Source: Nostoc sp. CHAB 5834 | GTDB taxonomy: Bacteria > Cyanobacteriota > Cyanobacteriia > Cyanobacteriales > Nostocaceae | Reading direction: 5' to 3' | Assembly: GCA_020829485.1 (NCBI GenBank) | Contig: JAIVFU010000092.1 | Coordinates: forward strand, 1-26,018 | DNA: 26,018 nt | Shown: in pieces, positions 14,608 through 22,901 of the stretch | How the letters are laid out: each line of letters begins with the position of its first letter | Position numbering within the stretch: the first letter of the stretch is position 1 | Position numbers and translations under genes: made by a program | Notes under the pieces: generated by a model | Told to the model about the DNA's origin: nothing | Databases searched by the model: none | The model's input: only the letters and a program-made list of their open reading frames with translations

Positions 14608-16445
14608 AATCCTTGTCCTGAAAGGGTCGCAGCGCGGATCGCCTCAATGGGAAATTTAGGCGTGCGATCGGCGTATAATAAACCGTTAGCTTCTTGGAAA
14701 GTATCTGTTAATTGGGTGTAGCAAAATCCGCTAAATAGCTCGATATCATTAATCGTTTCGAGCAGAGAAGCGTATTTAATTTCTAGCTCGGAAATATTGG
14801 AGCAACGCTCATATCCCCAAGCTTTATCTGCATCGGGGTTATCAACAGGGGCATAGGCAATGCCACCAAACTCAGTCAGCATCACTGGCTGTCCTTGATG
14901 CGGAAAGTTATCTAGTGTCAGGATGCGCCCTCCAGGACGCTTCCGGTCAAACAAATCTGATAGCTTCACTTCTGGCCCATAGCGATGACCTAATCGTTGT
15001 GGGTGGGTGTCGTAGTCATGAATAGCCAGAATGTCTGTATCCGTACTTTCCCAGCCATCGTTGGCAATCACTGGGCGGCCTGGATCGAGAGTTTTAGTTA
15101 AGTGATACATTGCCAAAACGTAGTTTCGGTGAGCCGCAGTCTCAACCAGATTCGGAACTCCCCAGGATTCATTAAACGTTACCCAAGCTACGATACAGGG
15201 GTGGCTGATATCCCGCCTAATGACCTCAGTCCACTCTCGCGTTGTGCGTTCCACTGCTTTCGGCGTGAAACGATATGCACTGGGCATCTCCTCCCATACT
15301 AACAACCCCAGCTTATCTGCCCAATATAAAAATCGCGGGTCTTCAATTTTCTGGTGCTTACGGACTCCGTTAAAACCCATTGCTTTGGCGAGTTCGACAT
15401 CGCGCCGCAATGCCCCATCATCCGGTGCTGTCATTAGCGAATCAGGCCAGTAGCCTTGATCCAGAACTAAGCGCAAATAATAAGGACGACCATTGAGCAT
15501 AAAGCGATCGCGCTGTATCCCTACAGTCCGCATTGCTGTATAGGATTTGGCTTCATCCAAGAGTTGATTGTTATGCCAAAGTTCAACGTGGGCATACATT
15601 AGGGTGGGCTTTTCTGGACTCCACAGCAATTCATTGCGGTAGTCGTCGATACCTGGATCGGAAAGGGAGATGCGACGGCCAATTTCTCCGTTAAACACTT
15701 CATAAGTATCGTTTGCCAGCACGGTATTGCCAATGCTCAGTTTTACCTTGATTTGGATACCAGTAGGGGCATCACCTGCGATCGCAGCATAACAACCTAC
15801 TTCCCACCGCTCGAAATCGGGACTCCACCGAATATTATCGATGTAAGTTCTACCCACACGTTCAATCCAGACTGTTTGCCAAATACCACTGGTGCGAGGA
15901 TACCAAATACTGTGCGGTTCCAATTGCCAATCCTGCTTTCCTCTAGGCTTGGCAAGGTCACAAGGATCATCTTGCGCCCAGACTGTTATTTTAGTTATGC
16001 CAGTATCATTCAAAACTGCGGTAATATCCAGCGTGAAAGGAGTATGTCCCCCTTCATGCTCTAGCATGTATTGACCATTGACCCATACACGGGCGCGATA
16101 ATCCACAGCCCCAAAGTGCAATAATAATCTGCCGTCACCTTCAGGTGTTTCAAATTCTCGCTCATACCAGCAGTTTGGATGAAAACCTGTATCACCAATA
16201 CCACTTTTGGTAGATTCGGGAGCGAAGGGAACTTGTATATAATGAGTCCACCCCTCGATATCACCTGGTTGAACACATCGCCCTTCATCGTCAAAAGCGA
16301 ACTTCCACTCACCGTTTAAATTTAGCCAGTGCGATCGCTGTAACTGTGGACGTGGATAGCCAGCTTCTGGATAGCTAGAAACCCTTTGATTATCTGTATT
16401 GGAGGGTGATTCAGCCTTACGATTTTGTATATCCAACAACTTCAT
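14586..16445 (-). CDS. Glycoside hydrolase family 2 (beta-galactosidase/glucuronidase type)
   Basis: A 619-residue GH2 enzyme, expected to cleave a terminal beta-linked sugar by a retaining mechanism. Domain order: jelly-roll sugar-binding domain (about 35-195; LNGEWKFAFDDEG, HFGAVDYRARVWVNG), immunoglobulin-like domain (about 200-310), TIM barrel (about 315-600). The acid/base is Glu426 in TFNESWG and the nucleophile Glu525 in VMLTEFGG. It is much shorter than LacZ and lacks its C-terminal domains, closer to beta-glucuronidase-size relatives; exact substrate cannot be told. No signal peptide, so it is probably cytoplasmic and needs imported or internal substrate. The next gene, galT, overlaps its end, which favours a galactoside substrate (inference). 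It is divergent from the PhyH gene. Confidence 0.92.
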   Translation of the reverse strand: MKLLDIQNRKAESPSNTDNQRVSSYPEAGYPRPQLQRSHWLNLNGEWKFAFDDEGRCVQPGDIEGWTHYIQVPFAPESTKSGIGDTGFHPNCWYEREFETPEGDGRLLLHFGAVDYRARVWVNGQYMLEHEGGHTPFTLDITAVLNDTGITKITVWAQDDPCDLAKPRGKQDWQLEPHSIWYPRTSGIWQTVWIERVGRTYIDNIRWSPDFERWEVGCYAAIAGDAPTGIQIKVKLSIGNTVLANDTYEVFNGEIGRRISLSDPGIDDYRNELLWSPEKPTLMYAHVELWHNNQLLDEAKSYTAMRTVGIQRDRFMLNGRPYYLRLVLDQGYWPDSLMTAPDDGALRRDVELAKAMGFNGVRKHQKIEDPRFLYWADKLGLLVWEEMPSAYRFTPKAVERTTREWTEVIRRDISHPCIVAWVTFNESWGVPNLVETAAHRNYVLAMYHLTKTLDPGRPVIANDGWESTDTDILAIHDYDTHPQRLGHRYGPEVKLSDLFDRKRPGGRILTLDNFPHQGQPVMLTEFGGIAYAPVDNPDADKAWGYERCSNISELEIKYASLLETINDIELFSGFCYTQLTDTFQEANGLLYADRTPKFPIEAIRAATLSGQGLCTPTSC

Positions 16446-16889
16446 TAAAACCTCTTAATGTAACTACAATAGAACAAATTTTCGTGTCTTTGGTTTAGAC
16501 TAAACTAGTCTGTTTTGAGACATTCCAGGAGTTTTTTACTCCTTTATCTGTAATCTATATAACTTTATACCTGTACTTACATAACGCTATTTATCGCTTA
16601 ATAGTAAACATAAAATACATCAAGCGCCCTAGTATTAGGGCCATAAAATTAGGTATAGACTATTGACTCGTGACATTATGGCACACATATTGTGAATATT
16701 TGCTAAGTCGTCAGGAAAAAATTAGGTAAGCTGTTCCATATTTAAATTGCATCTCCTGAGCGGCAAAACGCCCACCCCACAAGAGTTATGTTAAACAAGA
16801 GGCAGGGGGGCAGGGAGCAGGGAGCAAGGGGGATAGTAGAGTCCGATTTAAATTTGACTTTAACATGATGAATTGGCGAGGATAAGAAA
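16446..16889. other. Divergent intergenic region between GH2 and PhyH genes
   Basis: About 440 bases, presumably with promoters for both directions. A G-rich heptamer-like repeat (CAGGGAG units) is at 16799-16834, 55 bases before the PhyH start. No operator, riboswitch or small gene could be recognised. Confidence 0.5.
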
Positions 16890-17699
16890 ATGGTTCAAAG
16901 TATAGGTAGAGTAAATAAATATATAGATACTGACCTAAACCGATTTGCCGAAGACCTGAATCGAGACGGAATTTGTGTGATTCGCGGTCTTTTTGATAAA
17001 GAATTGATTAGCGAGTGGGCAAAAGCTTTTGATAATTTATTCCGAGAGCGTCAAAATCAACCAGGTGGGCTGGCTCCCCGTGAAATTGCCCGTTACTATC
17101 TAACATTGCCTTGGGTTTCCCCGTTTGCCAACGTGGAAGTTTTCGCCAATCCGGTGATTATGGGTATCCTTGAGCGAGTATTTTTTCAAGAATATGTGAT
17201 GGTTCAGTTGGGAGTTGATCTCCCAGTACAAGGTTCGGATTATCAGGAAATCCACCGGGACTATCGCCCTTTGTTCTCCGACCAAATAGTAACGCCACTT
17301 TACGCCCTTGCGGTTAACTTCCCACTTGTGGAGGTAACGGCAGAAAACGGGCCGTTCCAGATGGCGCGTGGTACGCATGTTTTGCCGCGTGAAGAGGGAC
17401 TAAGGAAAATTGCTAGTGGTGAAATTCCGATGGAATCTTTTCAGATGCAGCTAGGGGATGCGATGATCCGGACACCTTTGGCGCTGCATCGGGGTTCACC
17501 AAATCGGACTAACCAGCCAAGACCGATGGTAGTTATGGGCTATGCTATGCATTGGTTACACACGCCAAAGGTAGATTTGACTCTCCAACAAGACTATTAT
17601 GAGAGCCTACCAGAGAATTTAAGGCAAATGATTCGGTGTCAGGTGGTGGAACAGTTGCCAAAGGAAAAGGTTGAAACTTACGTAAATTTCAAATATTAG
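16890..17699 (+). CDS. Phytanoyl-CoA dioxygenase (PhyH) family protein
   Basis: A 269-residue non-haem Fe(II)/2-oxoglutarate-dependent oxygenase. The iron triad is His122-x-Asp124 in EIHRDYRP and His200 in LALHRGSPNRT; the following Arg206 is placed to bind 2-oxoglutarate. The N-terminus (FAEDLNRDGICVIRGLFD) is the typical opening of PhyH proteins. Members hydroxylate very different substrates (lipids, ectoine, peptides, sugars and other natural products), so the substrate is unknown. ATG 16890 is preceded by GAGGA at good spacing. It is divergent from the GH2 gene and 423 bases before the GH43 gene on the same strand, with an inverted-repeat element between, so co-transcription with GH43 is uncertain. 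Confidence 0.88.
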   Translation: MVQSIGRVNKYIDTDLNRFAEDLNRDGICVIRGLFDKELISEWAKAFDNLFRERQNQPGGLAPREIARYYLTLPWVSPFANVEVFANPVIMGILERVFFQEYVMVQLGVDLPVQGSDYQEIHRDYRPLFSDQIVTPLYALAVNFPLVEVTAENGPFQMARGTHVLPREEGLRKIASGEIPMESFQMQLGDAMIRTPLALHRGSPNRTNQPRPMVVMGYAMHWLHTPKVDLTLQQDYYESLPENLRQMIRCQVVEQLPKEKVETYVNFKY

Positions 17700-18122
17700 A
17701 GACTTGCAAAAAAGAAATTATCCAGTAGGGTGCATATATTTCGTAAGGGCACAGCAATGCTCATGCGTGTCAACTTAACGTGAAACCCTTGTCGAGACGT
17801 GATATTCAGTTCTCTAGCTTTCCATCACTCACCGCGTCACCCCACCCTAACCCTCCCCGATAGATTGGGGAGGGAACTGGATTTCTTTTTCCCCCCTATA
17901 AATCGGGGGGATTAAGGGGGGTAAAACGCCTGTGGGACATGGATTTTAGCTTAAGTTGACACCAATGAGCAATACTGTGCCCCTACAGCATCATCTATTT
18001 ACGTAGTTTACCGCCGTAGGCATCGCAGAAGAATTAAGAAAAGCCGAACCAGCATAAAGATAGTTGTTTTTGCGATCGCACTTCTTCAAAATTTGAGTTA
18101 ACACCCTATAGCGAGTGCCGAG
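17700..18122. other. Repeat-filled gap between PhyH and GH43 genes
   Basis: Holds an inverted-repeat element (17747-17983, listed separately). Inside it are two GC hairpins: CCCTCCCC / GGGGAGGG (17851-17874) and CCCCCC / GGGGGG (17891-17910). After the element are about 140 bases with one HIP1 site that should carry the GH43 promoter. Confidence 0.6.
17747..17983. repeat. 237-bp element with 32-bp imperfect terminal inverted repeats
   Basis: GGGCACAGCAATGCTCAT and the following GTGTCAACTTAA at 17747-17778 match the reverse complement of 17951-17983 with a few mismatches and a one-base gap. There is no coding capacity. A third, solitary copy of the inner and terminal part (GGGACATGG to GGGCATTG) lies at 19201-19240. 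It looks like a non-autonomous IS derivative. Confidence 0.6.
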
Positions 18123-19148
18123 ATGTTAACTTATACCAATCCAGTCTACAAAGGCTATTTTGCCGATCCTTTTGTTTGGGAATTTGAGGGTGTATACTAT
18201 GCGATCGGCACTGGTGCAGCCGAAGCGGAAGGAACAGTAGACGAAATAGCAAAACTGCGTGTTTTCCCTCTACTACGCTCCTTTGATTTCATAAATTGGG
18301 ATTTTCTTGGTAACGCCCTGTTACGGCCAGACCCTTCCCTTGGCGATAATTTTTGGGCCCCGGAAGTTGCTTATTGCAATGGCAAGTTCTACCTCTACTA
18401 CTCTGTAGGACACGAGGACAAGAATCATCAGTTGCGTGTTGCCACCAGCGATACTCCCTTGGGCCCCTATAAAGATGTTGGTGAGCCACTTGTAGATCCG
18501 AATTCTTGCTCCTTCGCCATCGACCCCCACCCATTCCATGATGATGATGGACAGTGGTATTTATTTTATGCTCGTGATTTTTTAGACACTGAGGGCGGCG
18601 TGCGGGCTGGTACTGCCCTTTTTGTACATCGGCTCCAAGATATGACCAAACTTTGCGGTGTCGGGAAAGTTGTCTTACGGGCACGTTCCGATTGGCAACG
18701 ATTTTTAGCTAACCGATTGATGTATGGTGAACATTTTGATTGGCATACCTTAGAAGGCCCCTGTGTCCGTAAACATGAAGGTCGATATTATTGCTTTTAT
18801 AGTGGTGGGCGCTGGGAAACTGAGGACTACGGCGTAGATTATGGTGTTGCAGATAGTGTGATGGGGCCTTACTCTGATTTCGGTAACGAAACGGGGCCAC
18901 GGGTATTGCGTTCGCCCCTGGCGTTGGCGGAGCCATCGCTTCCTGATCGTGTCAAAGGGCCTGGACATAACTCAATCGTTGTGGGCCCCGATGGTCAGAC
19001 TGAGTACATTGTCTACCATGCCTGGGCGGCGAACATGGATGCGCGGCGAATGTGCTTGGATAAACTCATTTGGACGGCAGATGGGCCATATTGCGAAGGT
19101 CCCACCTGCACACCACAAGCGATCGCCTCCAATTCAGGAAAACCTTGA
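18123..19148 (+). CDS. Glycoside hydrolase family 43
   Basis: A 341-residue five-bladed beta-propeller glycosidase. The inverting triad is visible: Asp15 (YFADPFVW, general base), Asp134 (FAIDPHPF, pKa modulator) and Glu211 (HTLEGPCVRKHEG, general acid). DNFWAPEVAY (75-84) is also typical. Family members act mostly on arabinose-, xylose- or galactose-containing glycans; which one cannot be decided. No signal peptide or carbohydrate-binding module is present, so it is probably cytoplasmic. ATG 18123 has only a weak purine stretch upstream. It lies on the opposite strand from GH2-galT in the same sugar cluster. A strong hairpin follows the stop. Confidence 0.92.
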   Translation: MLTYTNPVYKGYFADPFVWEFEGVYYAIGTGAAEAEGTVDEIAKLRVFPLLRSFDFINWDFLGNALLRPDPSLGDNFWAPEVAYCNGKFYLYYSVGHEDKNHQLRVATSDTPLGPYKDVGEPLVDPNSCSFAIDPHPFHDDDGQWYLFYARDFLDTEGGVRAGTALFVHRLQDMTKLCGVGKVVLRARSDWQRFLANRLMYGEHFDWHTLEGPCVRKHEGRYYCFYSGGRWETEDYGVDYGVADSVMGPYSDFGNETGPRVLRSPLALAEPSLPDRVKGPGHNSIVVGPDGQTEYIVYHAWAANMDARRMCLDKLIWTADGPYCEGPTCTPQAIASNSGKP

Positions 19149-19173
19149 AATACCTTAACTGTTGGCTGATCCA

Positions 19174-19201
19174 CCCGCAAGGAACTTCAGTTCCTTGCGG
19201 G
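19174..19201. terminator. Strong hairpin after GH43 (terminator or dispersed repeat)
   Basis: CCCGCAAGGAAC and GTTCCTTGCGGG form a perfect 12-bp stem with loop TTCA, 26 bases past the GH43 stop. No T run follows directly, so it may be a dispersed palindrome that also protects or ends the transcript. Confidence 0.5.
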
Positions 19202-19240
19202 ACATGGCTTTTATGTTAAGTTGACACCTATGGGCATTGC
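19201..19240. repeat. Solo copy of the inverted-repeat element end
   Basis: GGGACATGG and the following TTAAGTTGACACC to GGGCATTG match 17935-17974 with several substitutions. No partner end is visible nearby. Confidence 0.5.
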
Positions 19241-19438
19241 CTTACTAGCGTATTTGTATCTCCGCGCAACCTGGCCAAATGGATAATTTGTGATAGCACT
19301 GGCAGTGTTAAAGTGGCTCCTGATGGTTGGTAATCCTCGATTCACTACTGCTACAAGGTCGGGGTTTTGTGCAAGCGCGGCTTGTCGTTGGAAAAGTGCT
19401 GCGTTCTCCAGATGAGCATTTACACCACCCTCATCCAT
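19211..19438 (-). pseudogene. Possible gene remnant, unrecognised
   Basis: A 75-codon open frame whose peptide (for example NPDLVAVVNRGLPTIRSH and NTASAITNYPFGQVARRY) has a normal-looking amino-acid mix. It has no upstream continuation and its 3' end runs into the repeat at 19201-19240. I do not recognise the family. It may be the tail of a decayed gene or just an open frame by chance. The region 19241-19606 holds nothing else clear. Confidence 0.2.
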
Positions 19439-19606
19439 CTACGCTTGCTCAAAACGATACGCGAGAGGGAGCAGCGTCAATTTTGAAGGAGATTTTAACA
19501 GTGGATCAGATTCCTTTCGTTGTTACTAAGTTGAAGAATTATTCAATAGCCAAAAGCGATCAGTTTCACTATCAAGAAAGCCTTTTATGTGATTTTTGAT
19601 TATCTT

Positions 19607-19623
19607 AAAAGGCTGAAAGCCTT
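19607..19623 (-). terminator. Short terminator-like hairpin after tRNA-Cys
   Basis: On the minus strand AAGGCT-TTC-AGCCTT is followed by T residues, directly after the tRNA 3' end. The stem is only 6 bp. Confidence 0.45.
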
Positions 19624-19624
19624 A

Positions 19625-19695
<71 letters not shown>

Positions 19696-19893
19696 ACAGT
19701 ACAATTCCTTGAACTACTTTAATCTTTATAAGATATCTTAGTAGCCATAGGATGCTAGTTAAACCATGATAGCATAGGATTCTAACGTAGAGATAGTGGG
19801 TTAACTGGAGTTTCTGGTAGTCTTTAGGCGATCGCTAGAGAGTTCTGATCCAGGTTGACCATAAATAAGTTATGAGTTTTAATTCCTCACTCC

Positions 19894-20484
19894 TTACACC
19901 CTCACTTCATCGGCAAAACTGCCCCATCGGACAAAATGAAATGGGCCGGCAATAGAACCCCACAGATGTTCATCAGTGTCTAAATCCCTTCCCCGATCGA
20001 GGCTGGAAAATTCTTTGGCATCAATCTCAAATTCGTTATCCAGATAAGTATTTTTGCCGTCACGAACCACAATACAGCATTTTCCAGGTTCAACCCTGCC
20101 TTTAAAGCTGTTACCTGTCCACTCTACAACCATGTTGCAACCTGACATTTTTTCCAATTGGTCAACGGATAAACCTTTTAAACGTTCAAGATCACGAGAT
20201 GCGCCGTAAAATTTTTGTTCTTCTTTAACTGTGTAGTGTTCAATAACAATGTGGTTTTCTGCCGGAATCAACTTCATTACCCGCATCCGGTAGGGTTGAT
20301 TGAGCATAAAATCATAAGCTTGTTCCAGAAACAAACTTACTCCTGAGAACAATTCCAACGGAAGGGGACGGATACACACGCGAATGTGGGCATAAAAAGG
20401 CGGATTTTCAAAAGCTTGTTCTTGATTGCTAAAGTCAGCTGCCATCCACCGGGCTAAAGTGGCAATATCAGTAGAATGAGTCAC
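19894..20484 (-). CDS. cpcT: Phycobiliprotein chromophore lyase CpcT/CpeT
   Basis: CpcT-type lyases attach phycocyanobilin to the beta-subunit cysteine near position 153/155 of phycocyanin and phycoerythrocyanin. The 196-residue protein shows the family blocks NPPFYAHIRVCIRPLP (about 27-42), QPYRMRVMKL, NSFKGRVEPGKCCIVVRDGK, TYLDNEFEI and DRGRDLDTDEHLWGSIAGPF, in order. It acts in the cytoplasm during phycobilisome assembly. The start is GTG 20484 with GGAG about 9 bases upstream; that site is part of a TTCGGAGCGAAGCGAC repeat-like segment filling the 16-base gap after thrC. It is very likely co-transcribed with thrC. Confidence 0.93.
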   Translation of the reverse strand: MTHSTDIATLARWMAADFSNQEQAFENPPFYAHIRVCIRPLPLELFSGVSLFLEQAYDFMLNQPYRMRVMKLIPAENHIVIEHYTVKEEQKFYGASRDLERLKGLSVDQLEKMSGCNMVVEWTGNSFKGRVEPGKCCIVVRDGKNTYLDNEFEIDAKEFSSLDRGRDLDTDEHLWGSIAGPFHFVRWGSFADEVRV

Positions 20485-20500
20485 GTCGCTTCGCTCCGAA

Positions 20501-21592
20501 TTAAAATCCCATTGCTTCGGCTACTGCACCCAATTTTGCTGCAATACCCTGTTTAAATTGACTGTGATTGTGTTTAATGGCTGTATCTGGGTCTTTTAGA
20601 CCATTACCTGTGAGGACACAAACCACTGTCGCCCCTGTAGGAACTTGGTCTTTCACCTGCAACAATCCGGCTACAGAAGCGGCGCTAGCAGGTTCGCAGA
20701 AGATACCTTCTGATGCTGCCAAAAGTCGATAAGCGTCGAGAATTTCGGCATCGGTAACGGCATGGAAATTTCCCTGACTTGCTGTTTGGGCTGCAACAGC
20801 TAATTCCCAACTCGCTGGGTTGCCAATCCGAATTGCTGTCGCTAGGGTTTCGGGATTTGCTACTGGCTGACCGGTCACTAGGGGGGCTGCACCTGCGGCT
20901 TGGAATCCCATCATTCGGGGTAAGCGATCGCACTTCCCATCTTGATGATATTGACAAAATCCCATCCAATATGCTGTGATATTTCCCGCATTGCCCACGG
21001 GGATACACAGCCAGTCTGGCGCATCACCCAGCGCATCGACGATTTCAAAGGCTCCTGTTTTTTGCCCTTCTAGGCGGTAGGGATTGACGGAATTTACCAA
21101 AGTTACCGGATAGGTTTCAGCCATCTCGCGGACAATTTCTAGCGCTTGGTCAAAATTACCTTTAATTGCCAATACTTCTGCACCGTACAGTAAAGCTTGG
21201 GCTAATTTGCCCAGTGCCACATAACCGTCGGGAATCAGCACAAAGGCATTCATGCCCCCACGCCTTGCATAAGCGGCGGCGGCGGCTGAGGTGTTGCCCG
21301 TGCTGGCACAAATTACTGCTTTAGCGCCTGCTTCCTTGGCTTTGGTAATTGCCATAGTCATCCCCCGGTCTTTGAAGCTGCCGGTGGGATTCAGACCGTC
21401 GTATTTTACAAAAACCCGTACTTGCCTGCCAATGCGTTCTGCGATCGCTGGTGCTGGTATTAGGGGTGTGTTACCCTCCAACAGAGTGACAATCGGAGTT
21501 TTTTCGCTGACAGGCAAGTATTTGCGATAGGCTTCTATCAGTCCGGGCCAAGGTTGGCGATAAGATTTAGCAACAGACAGGCTCAAAGTCAC
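20501..21592 (-). CDS. thrC: Threonine synthase
   Basis: ThrC converts O-phosphohomoserine to threonine with pyridoxal phosphate. The PLP lysine is Lys74 in [26 protein letters not shown] (about 95-110) and [12 protein letters not shown] (about 198-209) are the cofactor phosphate loops; [11 protein letters not shown] marks the family N-terminus. Length (363 aa) matches the short bacterial form without the plant regulatory extension. The start is GTG 21592 without a clear Shine-Dalgarno. It is the upstream gene of a thrC-cpcT pair. Its product is the substrate of IlvA encoded at 10.1 kb. Confidence 0.95.
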   Translation of the reverse strand: MTLSLSVAKSYRQPWPGLIEAYRKYLPVSEKTPIVTLLEGNTPLIPAPAIAERIGRQVRVFVKYDGLNPTGSFKDRGMTMAITKAKEAGAKAVICASTGNTSAAAAAYARRGGMNAFVLIPDGYVALGKLAQALLYGAEVLAIKGNFDQALEIVREMAETYPVTLVNSVNPYRLEGQKTGAFEIVDALGDAPDWLCIPVGNAGNITAYWMGFCQYHQDGKCDRLPRMMGFQAAGAAPLVTGQPVANPETLATAIRIGNPASWELAVAAQTASQGNFHAVTDAEILDAYRLLAASEGIFCEPASAASVAGLLQVKDQVPTGATVVCVLTGNGLKDPDTAIKHNHSQFKQGIAAKLGAVAEAMGF

Positions 21593-22607
21593 GGGATTTA
21601 AAATTTCTTAATGTAAAGGATTGGATATTTAGAAAGGGTGGTATAGGCAAGGGCAGAATTGGGTTGAGGCACAAAACCCAACGTATTTGTTGGGTTTTGC
21701 TTCCCTACGGGACGCTACGCGAACGCTCAACCCAACCTACAAAAAAATGGCGAAGGTATTGATGTAAGAATATTATTTTTTGTGGTGCAGGCGTTTAATT
21801 TTGCCATCTTTATTTTATTTAGAATGTGAGTTTATCATAACCGCCACGGCGACCTGGGGATGCTGACGGAGTGAAAAATGATAGACAAATTTATAAGGCT
21901 GACGTAAGTACTCTCTAAAACACTTATTTCTACTTTGCAAAAAGCCACTTTTGTGCAAGGCGCTCCGCGAACGTATTATATGTGTATTTTACCACTTTAA
22001 TCGTCGCCATTTTTTAGCTTAAAATACGCAGTAACCTGCCTTTCCTTTCTGACTTTTCACGTTATGTGGAAAAGCGTACGAAAAACCTAACCCCCTAACC
22101 CCCAACTCGTCGCTCCAAGGGGGAAAATTCAAAGTCTCTCTCCTTAAAGGATGAGAGATTTAGAGAGAGGTTTTCCAGATACCGCTGAATTGTCAGCTTT
22201 CCTTTGCGGTAGTTTTATCCTTCTCCTGACAAAGACGCTGCCTGCGCGTAGCTTGCTTCCACAAAGTGCTACAAAGACTCTACCCAACGGCAAGTGCATT
22301 TTTTCCTAATCTGGCGTAATTTAATATAATTTACAGGAAATTTTTTACGTAAATTACTCAATAACAGCGAGAATAATTAATACAACTATAATTGGCAAGC
22401 TATCAATTAAGTATTGCTAAGTACCATTGAGTGGACGGAAGCTTTGCACACTTGGGGCAATGTTTTCTCAGGAACACAGCCATTACGATCGCTGTCTCTT
22501 ATGATTGAACCTGAAATCCATTAGAGTAATTGATTGAAAATCCACAATAAAAAAGCAATATTATAATATTTCTAATGGTGTGAGTTAAGTTTTGGATTTA
22601 ATTAGCG
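21593..22607. other. 1-kb non-coding region rich in dispersed repeats
   Basis: No gene seen. Contents: a nested palindrome at 21659-21735; small-repeat-like segments GGGACGCTACGCGAACG (21709-21725), GGCGCTCCGCGAACG (21959-21973) and GACGCTGCCTGCGCGTAGC (22231-22249); a run of CCCCCTAACCCCC near 22090; and a CTCTCTCC / GAGAGAGG region at 22134-22172. The thrC promoter should be just right of 21592 and that of the small coiled-coil gene left of 22608; neither could be set with confidence. Confidence 0.6.
21659..21735. repeat. Nested palindrome
   Basis: Outer arms TTGGGTTGAG / CTCAACCCAA (21659-21668, 21726-21735) enclose an inner hairpin AAAACCCAAC / GTTGGGTTTT (21673-21682, 21689-21698) and a CGCTACGCG segment. 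Confidence 0.6.
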
Positions 22608-22799
22608 ATGCCTACTTGTTTACCTAGTGTTTCCGATCGCGAGTCCCAGGCTAACTGGGTCAGTAAGTTAACCAAGTCTTATTATCAAGACGATCAGCAA
22701 GCTAAGTTGATGCATTTACAAGCAGAGGTAGACTCTCTGTTGCAGCAGTTAGAAAACCTGAAGTACCAACGTCTAGCCCAAACCAACCAAAAAGAATAA
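22608..22799 (+). CDS. Small conserved coiled-coil protein, unknown function
   Basis: A 63-residue protein starting MPTCLPSVSDRESQANWVS. The second half (AKLMHLQAEVDSLLQQLENL) is a heptad-like helix suggesting a short coiled coil. It resembles small conserved proteins of filamentous cyanobacteria, recognised by pattern only. No membrane segment or cysteine pair. ATG 22608 has a poor Shine-Dalgarno. It is convergent with the large membrane-protein gene. Confidence 0.7.
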   Translation: MPTCLPSVSDRESQANWVSKLTKSYYQDDQQAKLMHLQAEVDSLLQQLENLKYQRLAQTNQKE

Positions 22800-22814
22800 G
22801 TCAGTTTTGGAGAT

Positions 22815-22847
22815 AGCGATGTCTACGACGGGCTATTCGGCGTCGCT
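22815..22847. repeat. Small dispersed repeat, copy near the membrane-protein gene
   Basis: AGCGATGTCTACGACGGGCT (from 22815) is identical to the first 20 bases of the repeat inside the membrane-protein gene (25141-25170, opposite strand). It continues with a GGCGTCGCT arm partly complementary to its start. Confidence 0.7.
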
Positions 22848-22901
22848 TTTCCCCTCTCTAATCTAAATTTAAGTGAGGGGTAAATTTGAGTAAGGGGCGT
22901 G

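Noticed and set aside
19327..19599. Plus-strand 90-codon frame before tRNA-Cys
   Set aside because: No ribosome site, unusual composition and no recognisable family; overlaps the minus-strand possible remnant.
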